Below, piece after piece: positions 34,498 to 46,807 of a DNA stretch of 64,000 nt (within the stretch, counting starts at the first letter, position 1; every line of letters begins with the position of its first letter). The notes under the pieces are model-generated. The model did no database searches, was not told the origin of the DNA, and saw only the letters and a list, made by a program, of their open reading frames with translations. Where the stretch lies: positions 14,867,580 through 14,931,579 of the forward strand of contig OY720344.1 in the NCBI GenBank assembly GCA_963082975.1, read 5' to 3'. Source of the DNA: Labia minor (Eukaryota; Arthropoda; Insecta; Dermaptera; Spongiphoridae). A program made the translations under genes and the position numbers.

Positions 34498-34872
34498 TCA
34501 GTACTTTGGTAGCATATAAATCTGTAGTTTGCACAATTCAAGAGTTTGAAAGTAGATTTCAAGATTTTTGAAAAAATGAAGTCCTTTCAATATATTTTCT
34601 ACCCTAATATTTCTAGAAATAAATATAGTACTTTCAAATCTTTAAATTGAATGCATTCGAAAGTGCAAAGTGACATTTAACTTCCAGAATGAAGCATACA
34701 AAAAACAAAAATAGGGCAAAGATCACTGACAAACTTTCAACCTCGTCTGTTGAAACTGATATCCATTTACTTTTTCAACAAATATAAATTCATCCATTTC
34801 ATTAATTGGAATGAAATTTTCATTGCAATGTGGCACATAAACATAATTTAGACCATAGTCTAATGTATGCAT
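34498..34872 (-). pseudogene. Unidentified decayed reading frame
   Basis: From an ATG at 34872 a single frame runs 124 codons to a TGA at 34500-34498 with only two internal stops (TGA near 34725, TAA near 34645). At this base composition about 11 would be expected. It begins MHTLDYGLNYVYVPHC, with FVEKVNGYQFQQTRLKVCQ before the first stop. The last third reads RVENILKGLHFFKNLEIYF then LELCKLQIYML. I recognise no family. It may be a transposon-derived or ordinary pseudogene. Low stop density is the only evidence. Confidence 0.3.
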
Positions 34873-34889
34873 TTGGTTATAATTTATTC

Positions 34890-35761
34890 ATATAACATGA
34901 TAACATATTTAAAAGTAATTTCTTAAAAATTATAAAAAATTACATAAAAATTTGATTGAATTATTTATTTTTACTTTTATTCGTGGGAAATAATAAAATA
35001 AAAATAATGGCATGCATAATTCGATTTTTATTTTTATTTTACTTAAAACATTAGAGAAAAATCAATATTTTTTTTTATATGAATTTAAATTAATGAGAAC
35101 AATGTTGTGGTTAATCAGAATTGATATTTGATATAATGCGTCTTGGGCGGCGAAGACCAAGGAAGAAAAAAAAATCCGCTGAATTTCAAAGTATGCACTG
35201 CCTGTTGTGAAGGGCAACCAACCAACACTCAAACCTCTTCTTCAACCATTCACCATGTAAATTTTATTAGCTTATTATTAAAAAAAAAAAGCAAATTAAA
35301 CAAAAAGAAAATTAAATAATAATATAAAAACTGTTGAAGGTATGTCATTAAATTGTAATAAAATCAATTTGATTTATTTCTTTGATTGACGGCCATTTTT
35401 ATTCGTCTGTGAATGAATATTCATTCGTTTTACTAAACCTTTTTCCAATGTAAATTTTTCCATCCAAACATTATCTGCCCTAGTTCGTGGTTAAATATCG
35501 AGCTATTGTTAGTAACAATAATAATTACTTTTATATTATTCGAAAACAATCTATTGAAATGTGTTAAGAATAAATTAAAATCCATTTAATAAAAAATATA
35601 TATTAATAAAATTAATTTCAAATGATTTGTTTAAAAATTTGTATTTTTGATTATTATTATTATTAATTCATTCTCTTTTTATATTTTAATTTATTCTACG
35701 AGGGCGATTCACAAAGTAGGTTTTGTTTTGAAATTAAGACAAAACTAGTACAGGAAAATGC
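34890..35761. other. AT-rich spacer with a small island and a mariner-like terminus
   Basis: A GC-richer island is at 35130-35260 (GCGTCTTGGGCGGCGAAGAC). At 35699-35722 CGAGGGCGATTCACAAAGTA resembles a mariner inverted-repeat end without any transposase behind it. Confidence 0.35.
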
Positions 35762-36426
35762 TTTTTACCGACCGACGATAGTAAGGGAGGTATTGTTTTC
35801 ATACCAAATTTCACATGTGGAGATTTTTACATATCTCCACGAATCATGCATTTTCTTAACAGAAAAAAGTATTTTTAGCATGATGTCTGTCCGTCCGTCC
35901 GTCCGTCCGTCTGTCCGTATAGATGTGTACAGCCTGAACGGCTCAACCGATTTTGATGAAATTTGGTATATTTACTTAATGCATCAGTGGGATGAATTGA
36001 TTAACTTTTGGTGCAAATCCGTGAACCGGAAGTGGTAGTATTAGCGATCGACGATAGGAAGGGAAGGGTTATTTTCACACGAAATTTCACATGAGGAGAT
36101 TTTTTTACATATCACCACGAATGTATTGGTTTTATCCTCGGGAAAAGTCATCTTCATTATGTTTTTCTTAATTTAAAATTATATGACGTCACCCAGCCCT
36201 TCATGACGTCACAGCCTCGGGTAACGCCGGGCAACGCCGGCTACTTCAACTATATATTATAAATAAAATAAAATTAAAAATGTTTATATTTATTATTTAT
36301 GTATCCATATCTGTTTTTTATTACATTAATAGATATATTAAAATTATTTGAAATTGTTTCTGTAGCTGGAAATTAATTTATTCCAAACCGTCGGTCGGTT
36401 CGGACCTGGCCACAGGTCAACTTATT
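35762..36426 (+). mobile_element. HINE family A, copy 5
   Basis: Full-length, with microsatellite GTCCGTCC (about 35886-35918), GATTTTGATGAAATTTGG, both 5' modules, TGACGTCA pair, hairpin GACCTGGCCACAGGTC and CAACTTATT. Like the copy at 49534 it has GGGTAACGCCGGGCAACGCC and lacks the GAATCATGCACTT stretch, so the two form a subfamily. Confidence 0.85.
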
Positions 36427-36605
36427 ATTATATACATTTGAAAGAGCAACCAAAATACTATTTTTCTGTAGATAAATTTCGAATATGCCAATACCTCGCT
36501 TTGCGTCGTTTCGTTTTGCCTTTTTAAAGTTGCGTCGCTGCTTAATTAGTACTAATTTTCTATTTAATTAGATTTTCGAGGTTTTGTTTTGATCGAGTCT
36601 TTAAT

Positions 36606-37207
36606 TTTTACTATCTCGCCAGTGATAATATTGTTATCACGAAAATTTTCGATGTCGAGATTTTGATGTTTTTATACGTTTTGAAGGTTCCTGAATCATT
36701 TTCACTAAGGTTGAGAAAAATGTCTGTGTGTGTGTATGTGTGTGTGAATGTAGACAAGATTACGCAAAAACAGTTTGAGCTAGAATAATGAAATTTGGTA
36801 TAAGGCCATTATTCAAAATGCATAGTTTTCTATAAACTTTTGAGAAAAGTAGCTCATTACCTACAACGTTTTTGATTTTTTTGCTCTAAAGTGACAGTAA
36901 AAGTAAAGATATATGTTTGATAGTTTTTCACATTATTAAAAATTGTATAAAACTGCTATATATAGAATTTCAGCTTGATTGAATCGCTGAAAGCACCGGA
37001 ATTAATTTTTTAACACTGCAAATCAGGCGCCAGCACATGTCGTGGTGCTATCATCAAAAGAGTCAAACGCGCGCTTGTTTAATAAATATTATTTAATAAT
37101 TTTAATTTATAACTTAATTAATTAAATTTAATTTAAATATAATATATGTTATTTAATCCAATTCAAATTGCGAGATAGTCGAATGGAGACACTCTCTCCA
37201 GCTTATT
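36606..37207 (+). mobile_element. HINE family B, copy 2
   Basis: ACTATCTCGCC at the 5' end, GCGAGATAGTCGAATGGAGA at the 3' end, then GCTTATT. Internal TG microsatellite (36724-36748), ACGCAAAAACAGTTTGAGCT, then ATGAAATTTGGTA. Highly similar to copy 1 through most of its length. Confidence 0.75.
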
Positions 37208-39000
37208 TTAATTTTCTCTCTGGAAGTATATCCCAGTATGTACATCAAGGTGATATGTTTTGTGGAAAATTAAGTAGAATGTTAAGTGAAATATTAAATA
37301 CAATGTGTAACAAAACAATTTATGATTACTAGTGAGACAAATAGAAAAATTTTTATCGAAGTTCACAATAATAAATTTCGATTCACTTTATTTATTTATT
37401 TGATGTATGATTTTTAATCCAATCACTTTGAATCTATTTAAAAGAAGTCAATATAGCCAAATTCTAAGATTTTCAAGCGAGTGGAATGAGCTTTTTGTCT
37501 GCCAGTGTGAAAGAAGGTGGTCTGTTTGAATGTTGGCTTAACAAACGAGGAGGGGGACAGATGGAATTCTTGATCCGGAGTTGCGATGTCTTCGGGGAAA
37601 TTGGAGCCTCCACCGTTAAGTCAATTAAAAAATATGCGAGTTGACATCGAAAGGGTATCGACTAAGGACCCGGACCTTCATACTTGCGAAAAATGGTAGC
37701 TGTACACCTTTTCACTTCACCTACTCAGGTAAAAGAGTTTCTTCCTTTCAAATTTGCTTCTTTTTCTTTTCTTATTTTTTTTTTAATTTTTTTTTTTTTG
37801 TATATTTTTATAAACTAAATCAAGATTACTCACGATAAGGATGTTTGCGAATTTCTTTAGCAAAGGTATTAAACGCAAACTTGCTTGTATTTTTATTACT
37901 CTGAATTATTTGATCTAAAAAAAAATACGTTAAATATTAAAACTAAGGAATGAAAAAGATTTTTTTTTTCAAACGAAATACCTTATTTGAAAAATAATAA
38001 TTTTTTTTATTTGTGTGCTATTTTTTCCAGTATTAAAACAGGTAATTAAATGAAATCAATCTCACCTAGAAATAGTTTTGTTTAGATTCATAATAAATTC
38101 AGGAATCTTGATATCTCAAAAAAAGTTAGAAGTAAATCGATATAATTAAATTTTAATATATAAATAAAATTTATTTGTTAAAAATAATCATAACTAGGTA
38201 TCAAGAAATATAAATGTTTTTTTTTTATTTGTTAAGTTCTTAAAAAAATGCAGCTTAATTTACAGATCAAGAAATAAATAACCAAATTAACATTTGATTA
38301 TTTATTTATTTAGGAGGAAGAAATCTTCAGAATTCAAAATTTCTTACTCATAGAAACTTTGACTTGTACATTGTACTAAGATCTTTATTATCGGGTCTCA
38401 ATGAACAAATTTTGTATTTAAGTACATACATATATCTAAATATTGTAATGTATAGAGATTATGTAATTTGTTTACCAATGTAATGTTTTTTTATTCGAGG
38501 TAAATTGTTATATTGTAAATTTATGCTAGTAGAATATAAATAAAAAAACTACACTCAAAATTATTATTATTTTGATATCAAAAATTAAAATTATCTTTAA
38601 ATTAAATATGTATATATATATATATATATTGTCGTGTATAGGAGGGTTAAAGTAAGGTATTTTATAAGAAAAATTGGGTTAAAAATAAGTTTAATTAATT
38701 GGTAGCACTCTGGATTGAATTTAGAATAAAAAAAGGGTTATTGAATCGCGAAGGTTGATAAGGGAAATAATAAAATTGAATAGGTTCAGATAAAAAAAGG
38801 CATATATAAATTATAACTAAAAATTATGTATTTAATAAACTATAGAAGAATTAATATTACAAAATAGAAAACAAGTAATTATATGAAATTGACTGGTACC
38901 TTTAGAAATAGAAAGATAAATTAAATGGAATTTAATTTATATTACGCAATTGCAAATTATTATTATTTACCAATGGTCGATCACAGTTGGTATATTGTGT
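37208..39000. other. Spacer with a GC-richer island
   Basis: Apart from the island and open frame at 37486-37735 the stretch is AT-rich with T and A runs. A short AT-dinucleotide run lies at about 38610-38630. Confidence 0.35.
37486..37644 (+). CDS. Hypothetical 52-residue frame in a GC-rich island
   Basis: ATG at 37486, stop TGA at 37642-37644. Readable segments are MSFLSASVKEGGLFECWLNK, QMEFLIRSCDVFGE and STVKSIKKYAS. The composition is protein-like and the region stands out in GC from its surroundings. Ninety bases later CTACTCAGGTAAAAG (37722-37736) matches a splice-donor consensus, though in another frame. No known family. It could equally be a conserved non-coding element. Confidence 0.25.
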   Translation: MSFLSASVKEGGLFECWLNKRGGGQMEFLIRSCDVFGEIGASTVKSIKKYAS

Positions 39001-39293
39001 AGTTAAGGAATTGAGAATTCATTGGAGACTTGAGTCTTGAGTGTCGTCCGGCGGATTTATCTGGAACATCGAGTGGGCAGCAATATTTCTCAAAAAGGGG
39101 TTGTGTATGATGTCCTTCCAGCCAGGGAAAATGTTCGTGTCTCCTTCTCAAATTCTTGATCAAGACTGACTAAAATATGTCGAAGCCAACATCCCCTCCT
39201 ATACCACTTGACAAAATTGTCCACCCCTCTCTCCCTCTTGGGGTAACGAAGAGGTATATCATCTGGGTATTTCCCTGTTTTTTTTTTAAACAA
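38981..39293 (-). CDS. Possible coding patch, two overlapping minus frames
   Basis: Two minus-strand frames overlap at 39090-39163. The first contains GKYPDDIPLRYPKRERGVDN and FVKWYRRGCWLRHILVSLDQ. The second contains HFPWLEGHHTQPLFEKYCC and LDVPDKSAGRHSRL. Both have balanced composition in a GC-richer block (39000-39265). A single frameshift could join them into about 95 residues. No family is recognised and there is no clear start or splice site. Could be a pseudogene, an exon or chance. Confidence 0.2.
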
Positions 39294-40544
39294 TTATTCT
39301 AGAAAGTTATATTTTATATACTGTGCCATGTGCTCAAACAAATAACTTTCTATATTTCCGTCTCATAATACATGTATACAAAAAAAAAAGCATTTTTATA
39401 TTTATATATTACAATATATATATATATGTTGTAAATATCAATATTACAACTAATATATGATGATGATTAATAATTTTAATGCAATCTCTCTTCAATGAAA
39501 ATTCCATTTAGAAAATAGAAAAATAATTTCGATCCGATTTCATTTTGTTTTATTCAAATTAACTAAAAATATTTATGATTAAAGAATAAATTCAAAGCTA
39601 TTGGAATATTCATGAACTAAGTATATAAAATAATATTTATGAAAATGTATTGTATACACTTAAACGAGAAAGTTTTAAATCAGATAACCGGGTACCTAAA
39701 AAAAGTGAGAGAGCACGTAGACTCCTTTTAGTCTCTAGTCATCATAAACCATCCCTTGAAGAAAAAAAAAATATTTAAATAAATAAAATCAGACTTGATA
39801 TGGAGCGAAGAGTATGAATTTACTTTTTACTATCCTACGTTTTACTATTTATGCCTTTGAGTTATTACCAGGAAGTCAAGATGCGCCCTTTTAGGTTTAC
39901 GCTCATTCAATAAAGAGTGATTTAAAACTATATAAGGAACAAAGTGATTTAACAAAGCATTTATTAAAAAAAATAAATTTATGAAGGATTGACTCACTCA
40001 TTTATCCTATAATCTCTTTACCAAATGATTGCCTTTTATTTAAATATATTATTTATTCATTTTAATAAAATTCACTATACATATATGTATATGTGCATTT
40101 AGATATTATTCAAGAAAAGACTTTAATATATCAAATAAATTAAATGTTTTATTTTGTTTTTGATGATTTTAAAAAAGCTAATATGAAATATTTTTAAAAA
40201 AAATCTTGGATATATTTAAATATTTATTTTTTACGAAAATATTTTATTTTATATATTTTATTTTTAAAGTTTTCTAAAATGAACCATCTATCTAAAAGTT
40301 AGGGGGAAGTGAAAGGATGAGAATAAATAAAAATATCGTTTTCAGAAAAAATGTCAACGTTTAGGATTTTTAGGACCTGGTGTGATGTTAATATTCGCCT
40401 TCAATTCTCACTGCCTGCCCATCGATTTTTTGTCCTTTATTGTCTTCATCAGTTAATAATATTATAATTTTTTTTTTAGTCATACCTTTATTATTTCTTA
40501 TTATCATTATTTTGGAGGTTAAAATTTATTTAGATTTATAATAA
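39294..40544. other. AT-rich spacer
   Basis: No recognisable feature. Confidence 0.4.
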
Positions 40545-40945
40545 AAATGGCCAGGCACAGAACCGACCGACGATTTGAAATAAATTAATTTCCAAATAAC
40601 ATTCCTTATAAAAAAATATTTTTAAAACTTGAATTAAAATAACTAAATTATATTATTTGGGTTTTTATTTTTAGTTTAATTCCTCAATTATTAATTACTA
40701 CTATATTTTATCAGAAAAAATTCCGACAATATAAAATTAATATTTTGTAAACTACCACTTCCGGTTTCCGGATATACACCAAAAGTTAATGATGATTTTT
40801 AGCATGATGTATGTCCGTCTGTCCGGTGTGTGTCCATTTACACGTGTACATATTGAATTTTGATAAAATTTGGTAGATTTACTTAATACATCAGTTGCAT
40901 GAATTCATTTCAAGTGGGTTCTGTGCCTGGACACAGCTCATTTTT
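40545..40945. mobile_element. Two HINE family A (short subfamily) pieces head to head
   Basis: 40545 to about 40790 is a minus-strand 3' half (GGCCAGGCACAGAACCGACC through CCACTTCCGGTTTCCGGATA). From about 40795 to 40945 a plus-strand piece has TTTTTAGCATGATGTATGTC, the GTCCGTCTGTCC repeat, TTTTGATAAAATTTGGTA and the CTGGACACAGCTCA end. Together they form an inverted rearrangement joined in mid-element. Confidence 0.7.
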
Positions 40946-40983
40946 TTTAATTTGAATTTTATTGCTTAATACTTATATTTATT

Positions 40984-42187
40984 ATAGCTGCTCAGAGCTC
41001 CTTCGTCGCTCTTCGCATCTAGACGGGGGCTCCGCCCCCTGTACCCCCCCCGAGTGTCCCTATTCTGAGCTATAACCATCTAACTCCTAACCTGTCCCAT
41101 CTCTCTCACGTTCCTTCCTACATTGTCCACCCTGTTCACAATTGGTCTTCCACACAGACGTTTTCCAATTGAACTCCCCACCAATATATTTTTCCTCTCC
41201 CATTCTAGCCATGTGCCCTGCCGATCCCAGCCTTCTCTATTTTATGACCTATATCTAGAGATGCATAGAGGTCATGCAATTCCTTGTTATGCAGTCTCCG
41301 CTATTCCCCGGTGTCCTCATCTTTCTTTGGCCCATAAATGCTGGGAAGAATCCTATTCTCAAATACTCTGAATCTATTCTCATCTCCCAGGGTTATAGAC
41401 CATGCCTCCCACCCATATAATACAATTAATAATTTAATAATTTTGATCCCCTTTGATAATAATTTCCAGATTGTAACCTCGATTTAAATTCTTTGCAAAT
41501 ATTATTCTCTCTGATACTAATTATTTTGTCTTATCACTATTAATTTCAAACCCCATCAATTTTCCTGCCTCGATTAATTTTTTTATGCTACTTTAAATGT
41601 TATTAATTTATTTAAAAAAAATCAAAGTAAACAAAATAAAAATAAAATATAAAATTAGCATAACACTAAACTACTATAAAAATAATATTAAAAAATATAT
41701 TATATATTAAAATCTTACGTGAAAATCCAATTATGAGATCAAATTTTCTTAATTAAAATAATTTACTCACATAATCTTAAAAATTAATAGTATTAAATTA
41801 TAGCCGTAATGTGAATGTTTTCAAAGTTTAAAAGGCCAATAAGATCAATTGAGATATTGTAAATATCAATAGATATAAAAAGATTTTTATCTGCACATTG
41901 CTCAGAATTTAAATTACCGCCAAATTATCGCCACCAGCGCCTCTATTGACATATTTTTGTTCTACATAATTTCCACTACCCGCCTATAATATATTCTTTA
42001 TAATTTTTTTAAAATTTTTCTAATTAAAAAATCGAAAATCGGGCTTCGAGGTCTGGTGGCCAGCCCCTTTGTGCTTCCGTGTAAAAAATTCCAGGTCCCT
42101 GCGTGCGATAGTTTTTGCTGGAGAGCTCGGTCAAACAGACAAACAGGCAGACAGACACATTACACTTGCTTTTATTATTATAGATTT
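40984..42187 (+). mobile_element. Composite element with captured antisense LINE tail, copy 1
   Basis: It starts AGCTGCTCAGAGCTCC and carries the hairpin GGGGGCTCCGCCCCC. It ends CAGACAAACAGGCAGACAGA with TTTATTATTATAGATTT. These are start and end styles common to a class of invertebrate repeats that begin ACTAGCTG and end with tetranucleotide repeats plus TATAGAT. A minus-strand LINE fragment lies inside. The equivalent at 47681-48831 is organised the same way. Confidence 0.5.
41054..41600 (-). pseudogene. LINE RT C-terminal fragment
   Basis: Homologous to 47950-48600: shared plus-strand landmarks are GAGCTATAACCATCTA, CCCATTCTAGCCATG and a CTATTAATTTCAAACCCCAT-type stretch that encodes the GI.IN..KT region in reverse. 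Broken frames throughout. Confidence 0.6.
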
Positions 42188-43299
42188 ATAACAAGTAACA
42201 TTCAAAAATCTAAAAAAATAATTCAAAATAAAAAAATTTTAAAATGTGTAATATTTTTTAAATATAGATAAAAAAAATTTAATATTTCTAATTTAATACA
42301 ATAGAAAGATGAAAAAAAAATTTAGGTAAACCATTTTAGTTTTTATTTTATATATCATCAAATTTTATCTAAAAAATATTAAACCAAAGTCTTCAATATC
42401 CAAATTAAAGCCATAAGTTTGTTTACTACTCTACTCTAAATGATGATTATCATCATTTTCTTTTCTTATAACACATCACTTTTATCTGAATTGGTAGCTT
42501 ATGACCAAATTCCTCTCTTATCTTCAATCAATGGGTGCAAAGTCTTAATTTAACAAAAAAATAGAACATGTATCTTTTTGTTCTTTTTGAGATTGGAACA
42601 AGAAACAAGATCAGCTCGTTCAACCGGGTGAGTATTTTATCTCGATTAGGGGTGTGGGACGGAGGGCGATTCCAAGCGGAGGTCTTTGAATCGGGGAATC
42701 AGCATGAAGTCATTTTCAAGTCAAGATTCATGGATGAGATTGCCGGGGACGCAAGGGAGCCGGCCGGTGGCTCTCTGTTCAGTGCTCGATCATAATTAGG
42801 GAGGCCTCAAATGAATGAACCGTCCGATTGTTTCCAGTCGCCATCAATCTTCAGACCATAGACAAATAAACCGCAATTGTATGCTGCTCATTTGTTAGTT
42901 TTTATGTGGAGACACCTGAGAAACGAACCCAAGTCATTTGATGACCAAATCAAATAAGAAAAAAAATTTAGAAATATATTTAAGTAAAAAAAAAAAAAAA
43001 TCTCGTCTACTGTTCACTCTTTTAAGAATATATTTTAGTAATATTAATTATTTTTTACAATTTATTTAATTTTAATTAAAAAACAAAAATAATTTTGTTG
43101 TAATCTTTAAATTATATTAATTAATTAAAGATATTTAATATCGATTTTAATAGAACACGTAAAATATAATGAATGATGAAAAGCACATCGTCAACAGATT
43201 TTATCAACAACAAAATTATATAAAATTATAGATATTTAGGTATAAATTTTTTCCTTTTTTTCGATTCGAAATAAATAAAAGAAATTTGTTATAAAGAAT
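42188..43299. other. Spacer with a GC-rich island
   Basis: AT-rich except for 42580-42860 (see the candidate frame at 42568). Confidence 0.35.
42568..42795 (+). CDS. Hypothetical frame or exon in a GC-rich island
   Basis: 75 codons from ATG 42568. The latter part reads LGVWDGGRFQAEVFESGNQH then EVIFKSRFMDEIAGDAREPA. GTGAGTATT at 42628 is a strong splice-donor match inside it, so if the region is transcribed the frame across that point may not be used. No family recognised. The island is unique in the window. Confidence 0.22.
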   Translation: MYLFVLFEIGTRNKISSFNRVSILSRLGVWDGGRFQAEVFESGNQHEVIFKSRFMDEIAGDAREPAGGSLFSARS

Positions 43300-44855
43300 A
43301 AAATATAAAACTTTATAAGAATATTATTAAAAAGCTCCTGATGATTGTGTAACAACCGAAATGCACATAAAGTAAATATTTCAATAAACTTGAAACTTCA
43401 CTCACAAAATCAGTGTTTCTTTAATTAATTATATATTTAATTCAATTATATATTTAATATTATTATTATAAATTTTATATTAATATTATATTAATTATTC
43501 TTATAGTTTTATATTTTTAAGTTTAATCTCATTCACATAACTTATTAAAATATTTCAACTAATGCTTACAGATAATTGTAAAATATATGTAGATTGTTAT
43601 TATCCTAAATTATTCTAGAAAGGTATGTTATGTTTTTTTTTTAATTGGTTAAAACTTGTAAAATATTAATCAATAAACGTTTTTATTACGTTTTGGAATA
43701 TAAGACATTTCCTAGGATAGTTTATGCAAAATAAAGATTTTGAAAGTCAAAAATAACTCGTTATTATATAAATTGAATTAGATTACCTGAAGGAATAGTC
43801 CAAGTGATAAAATATTTATAATAGAATACTTTAAATATTGTCAATATATATTTATATTTGAAAAAATCAACAAATTTCTTTATGTATTGTAAAAAATGTA
43901 ATAATAAAAAATAATAACAATTATTATTATATAAAGCTTAATAAATACAATAATTCTTATTCTTACATTATTTTTATACATATTACAAGACTTTATATAT
44001 TTGAATGTTGAAAATATATATTTTATTAAAAGTGACAAATAGAGACGAGAGAGTAATAAATTTAAATTAATTTGATATGAATACATAGGTATATAATTAA
44101 ATAAATTTAAGTAAAAAGAAATCTTTTTAAAAAACACACTTTACTTAAAATTGCACTAAAAAGTAAAAAATAAAATCACTGTAAAGTGTATACGTATAGA
44201 TATTAATGTTTTACGGTGTTATTATAATTTGAGCGCACACACTTAACAGTGATTTTATTTTTTACTTTTTAGTGCAATTTTAAGTAAAGTGTGTTTTTTA
44301 AAAATATTTCTTTTTACTTAAATTTATTTTATACTTTTTAGTTGTGTTCAGCGCCTCTAGAACTGCTATCGCCATCTATGATTGAAATAGTGAACTATTC
44401 CATATTCCGCATATGAAAGTTTAGTTAATTAATTACCACTAATAGATAAATAATTCAGTGGATTTTTCAATTGATTCGTGTATTATTAGCAGGAGCAAGC
44501 GCGTATGCAAAATTTCAAGTTGATTGAATGACGGGAAGTTGTTGAAATATCGATTATAAAATGTCGCGGACAAACAAACGGACAACCGGAAAACCGGACA
44601 GTGTGAGTTAAGTAAAGTGTATTAAAAAATACATATAAATACATATAAATTTATCTGTAAGCATTAGTTGAAATATTTTAATAAGTTATGTGATTTAATT
44701 AAACTAAAAATATAAATCTATAAAAGTAATATTTAATTAAAGAAAAACTGAGTGAAGTTTCGATTTTATTGAAATATTTGTTTTATGTGCATTTCGGTTG
44801 TTCCACAATCATCAGAAGCTTTTTAATAATATTTTTATTAAGTTTTATATTTTTA
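43300..44855. mobile_element. Large fold-back element, Penelope-like end sequences
   Basis: The left arm 43300-43580 is a diverged reverse complement of 44650-44855. The best-conserved block, TGATGATTGTG.AACAACCG then AAATGCACATAAA, is present in both. A GATGA...AACCGAAA block is reminiscent of the 3' untranslated region of Penelope-like elements, but no protein is left. Two similar termini in inverse orientation suggest paired copies or a composite. A second palindrome lies inside. Confidence 0.6.
44101..44328. repeat. Inner 82-bp palindrome with 63-nt loop
   Basis: 44101-44182 pairs with 44246-44328 nearly perfectly (CACTTTACTTAAAATTGCAC with its reverse). Downstream (44345-44625) comes TATGCAAAATTTCAAGTTGA then GGACAAACAAACGGACAACC, a motif pair also partly present at 61165. 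Confidence 0.9.
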
Positions 44856-46807
44856 AGTTTAATTTCAGTTTAAATAAATTAATATTATATTCAATGTTCA
44901 GACAATCCTAATTCAGATATAAATAAATTGAAATTAAGAATAATAATAAAGAAAAATAATCGAATGTCTTTCATTTTTAAATAAAATTAATAATTACTTA
45001 ATTTGTTATTCAAAGTACAAATGGAAATTCAATTTCAGTATTTTATTGAATTTTAATAACTAATTAAAATATAAATAAATCATAATGTATATTTATAAAG
45101 AATTAACAAATTTCTTGAAGAAAAATTAAATAAAGGGTGCATTTCTAAACATGACTATTCATTTCTTTTTATTCATATATAATATATGTAAGTATATGCT
45201 GGGTTCTAGTAACATATTATTATATATTTACGTAAATGAAAGTAAAAATATAATTATTTTTTAAAAAAAAATAAAACAATATCCCTGATTTGAATATTAA
45301 TTATTTATTATTTTAATAAAATCATGTACTTTTTTTGAATATTCTAAAGTACTTATAATTGGTTGGTTTTAATTTCAAATTGATGTTAAAAAATTATTTA
45401 TTTTCTAAAATAAAATTCCCCTTTAATTGCAATTTTTCATTAGAGATTATTATCGTTAATTTAAAGATTTTATTCATAAAATTAAATTTATTTAAAAATC
45501 CCCCACTATTAAAAACAAACATAATTTATATATTTATATATTTAATTATAAAAAAATGTTGAATATAATTAATAAATAAAATATTTAATTACATAATAAA
45601 ACAAATGAATTAATAAAGTAAAAAAGTTATTTTGTGTTTTTTTCATCTGATTATGGGGCAGGTCACCTAATCTTATTTAAATGGAATTAAATTATACTCT
45701 GTTTAATGTAAAATTAAATAATTTATATCATAATAAATTTTAATCGTCATTAACATTTTTCTAATTGGAGAAAAAAAAAATAGCTCAATAAAATGAGAGA
45801 ATAGAGGAAAAAAAAATGACTAAAGAATTGAATTCATTTTGTTTTGAAGCGTCGGCGGCGTCGGAGGCTGCCTACCTGACTACAGACATAATTATGGATT
45901 ATTTTAATTGAGAAAGATTACAAACCAGTCGGCTTGATGATAATTATAAAATGATAATGTGAAAATGTTGTCGGAACCGGCAACCTGACTATGCTGTTGA
46001 TGTGTTTTGATATGAGTAGTGTTTCTTGATGTGTTAGTGTTTATAAATGTCAGTATGTGTGAGTTAGTGTGAGTGTTCATCTCAACATTAACAAGCCAAA
46101 CCGCAAATGGCCAAGTAATTTTTAAAAATGTCCAAACTGAATGGTTTAAAACGATTTTAGCCCGCGGGGCTTGCAGATCAGAGACGGCAAACCTTCCGAA
46201 AGTTTCTAACTATTTTTGACACTTTGCAATGGAATGAAAAAAACTATTATAATATATATATATATATATGTAAAATCAACCGGTACCGGATCAAACAATG
46301 CATATACTTTGCATTAAATAATTAATAAAAAAAAAAAAAAAGAAATTGATATATACACTCAAGGTTATATTTAGATAAAGGTTAAATACAATGATATTAA
46401 GATGGAATTAAAAAGCTGCTTAAGATGTTGATGACTTGCAAAAGACACTTAAGCAAATGATGAAGATTTGTAGCAGAAAGCTATAAAAGATGAAAGAAGC
46501 AGGAAAAAAAAAAACAGGAAAGAACATTGACTACTGAAGAATTTCTGGTTGTTAATTTTCTGATTATTTAAATTGATATAATAATATCAATATAAATGTA
46601 GATGTTTGCTATTTATTTTATATAAAAATTATATATTGTAAAACAACATTTGATAATGGCCTTTAAACTGAACAGAAATATATTTAATACATTAGAGAAT
46701 GCATCAGCGAATGTCCAAATCGCTTTTGTCCCCTGAATTGATTAGAAGAAAAGGAAAAAAAATCATAAAAAGATAACAAAAGCTTCTAATCCAAAATGAA
46801 AGTTATT
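44856..46807. other. AT-rich spacer with one island
   Basis: 45840-46010 is GC-richer (GCGTCGGCGGCGTCGGAGGC, GTCGGAACCGGCAACCTGAC) and unique in the window. An AT-dinucleotide run lies near 46250. CAGAGACGGCAAACC at 46173 resembles a hAT end but no partner is seen. Confidence 0.35.

Noticed and set aside
43880-44137. 85-codon minus frame
   Set aside because: AT-driven composition, and it runs into the inner palindrome arm.
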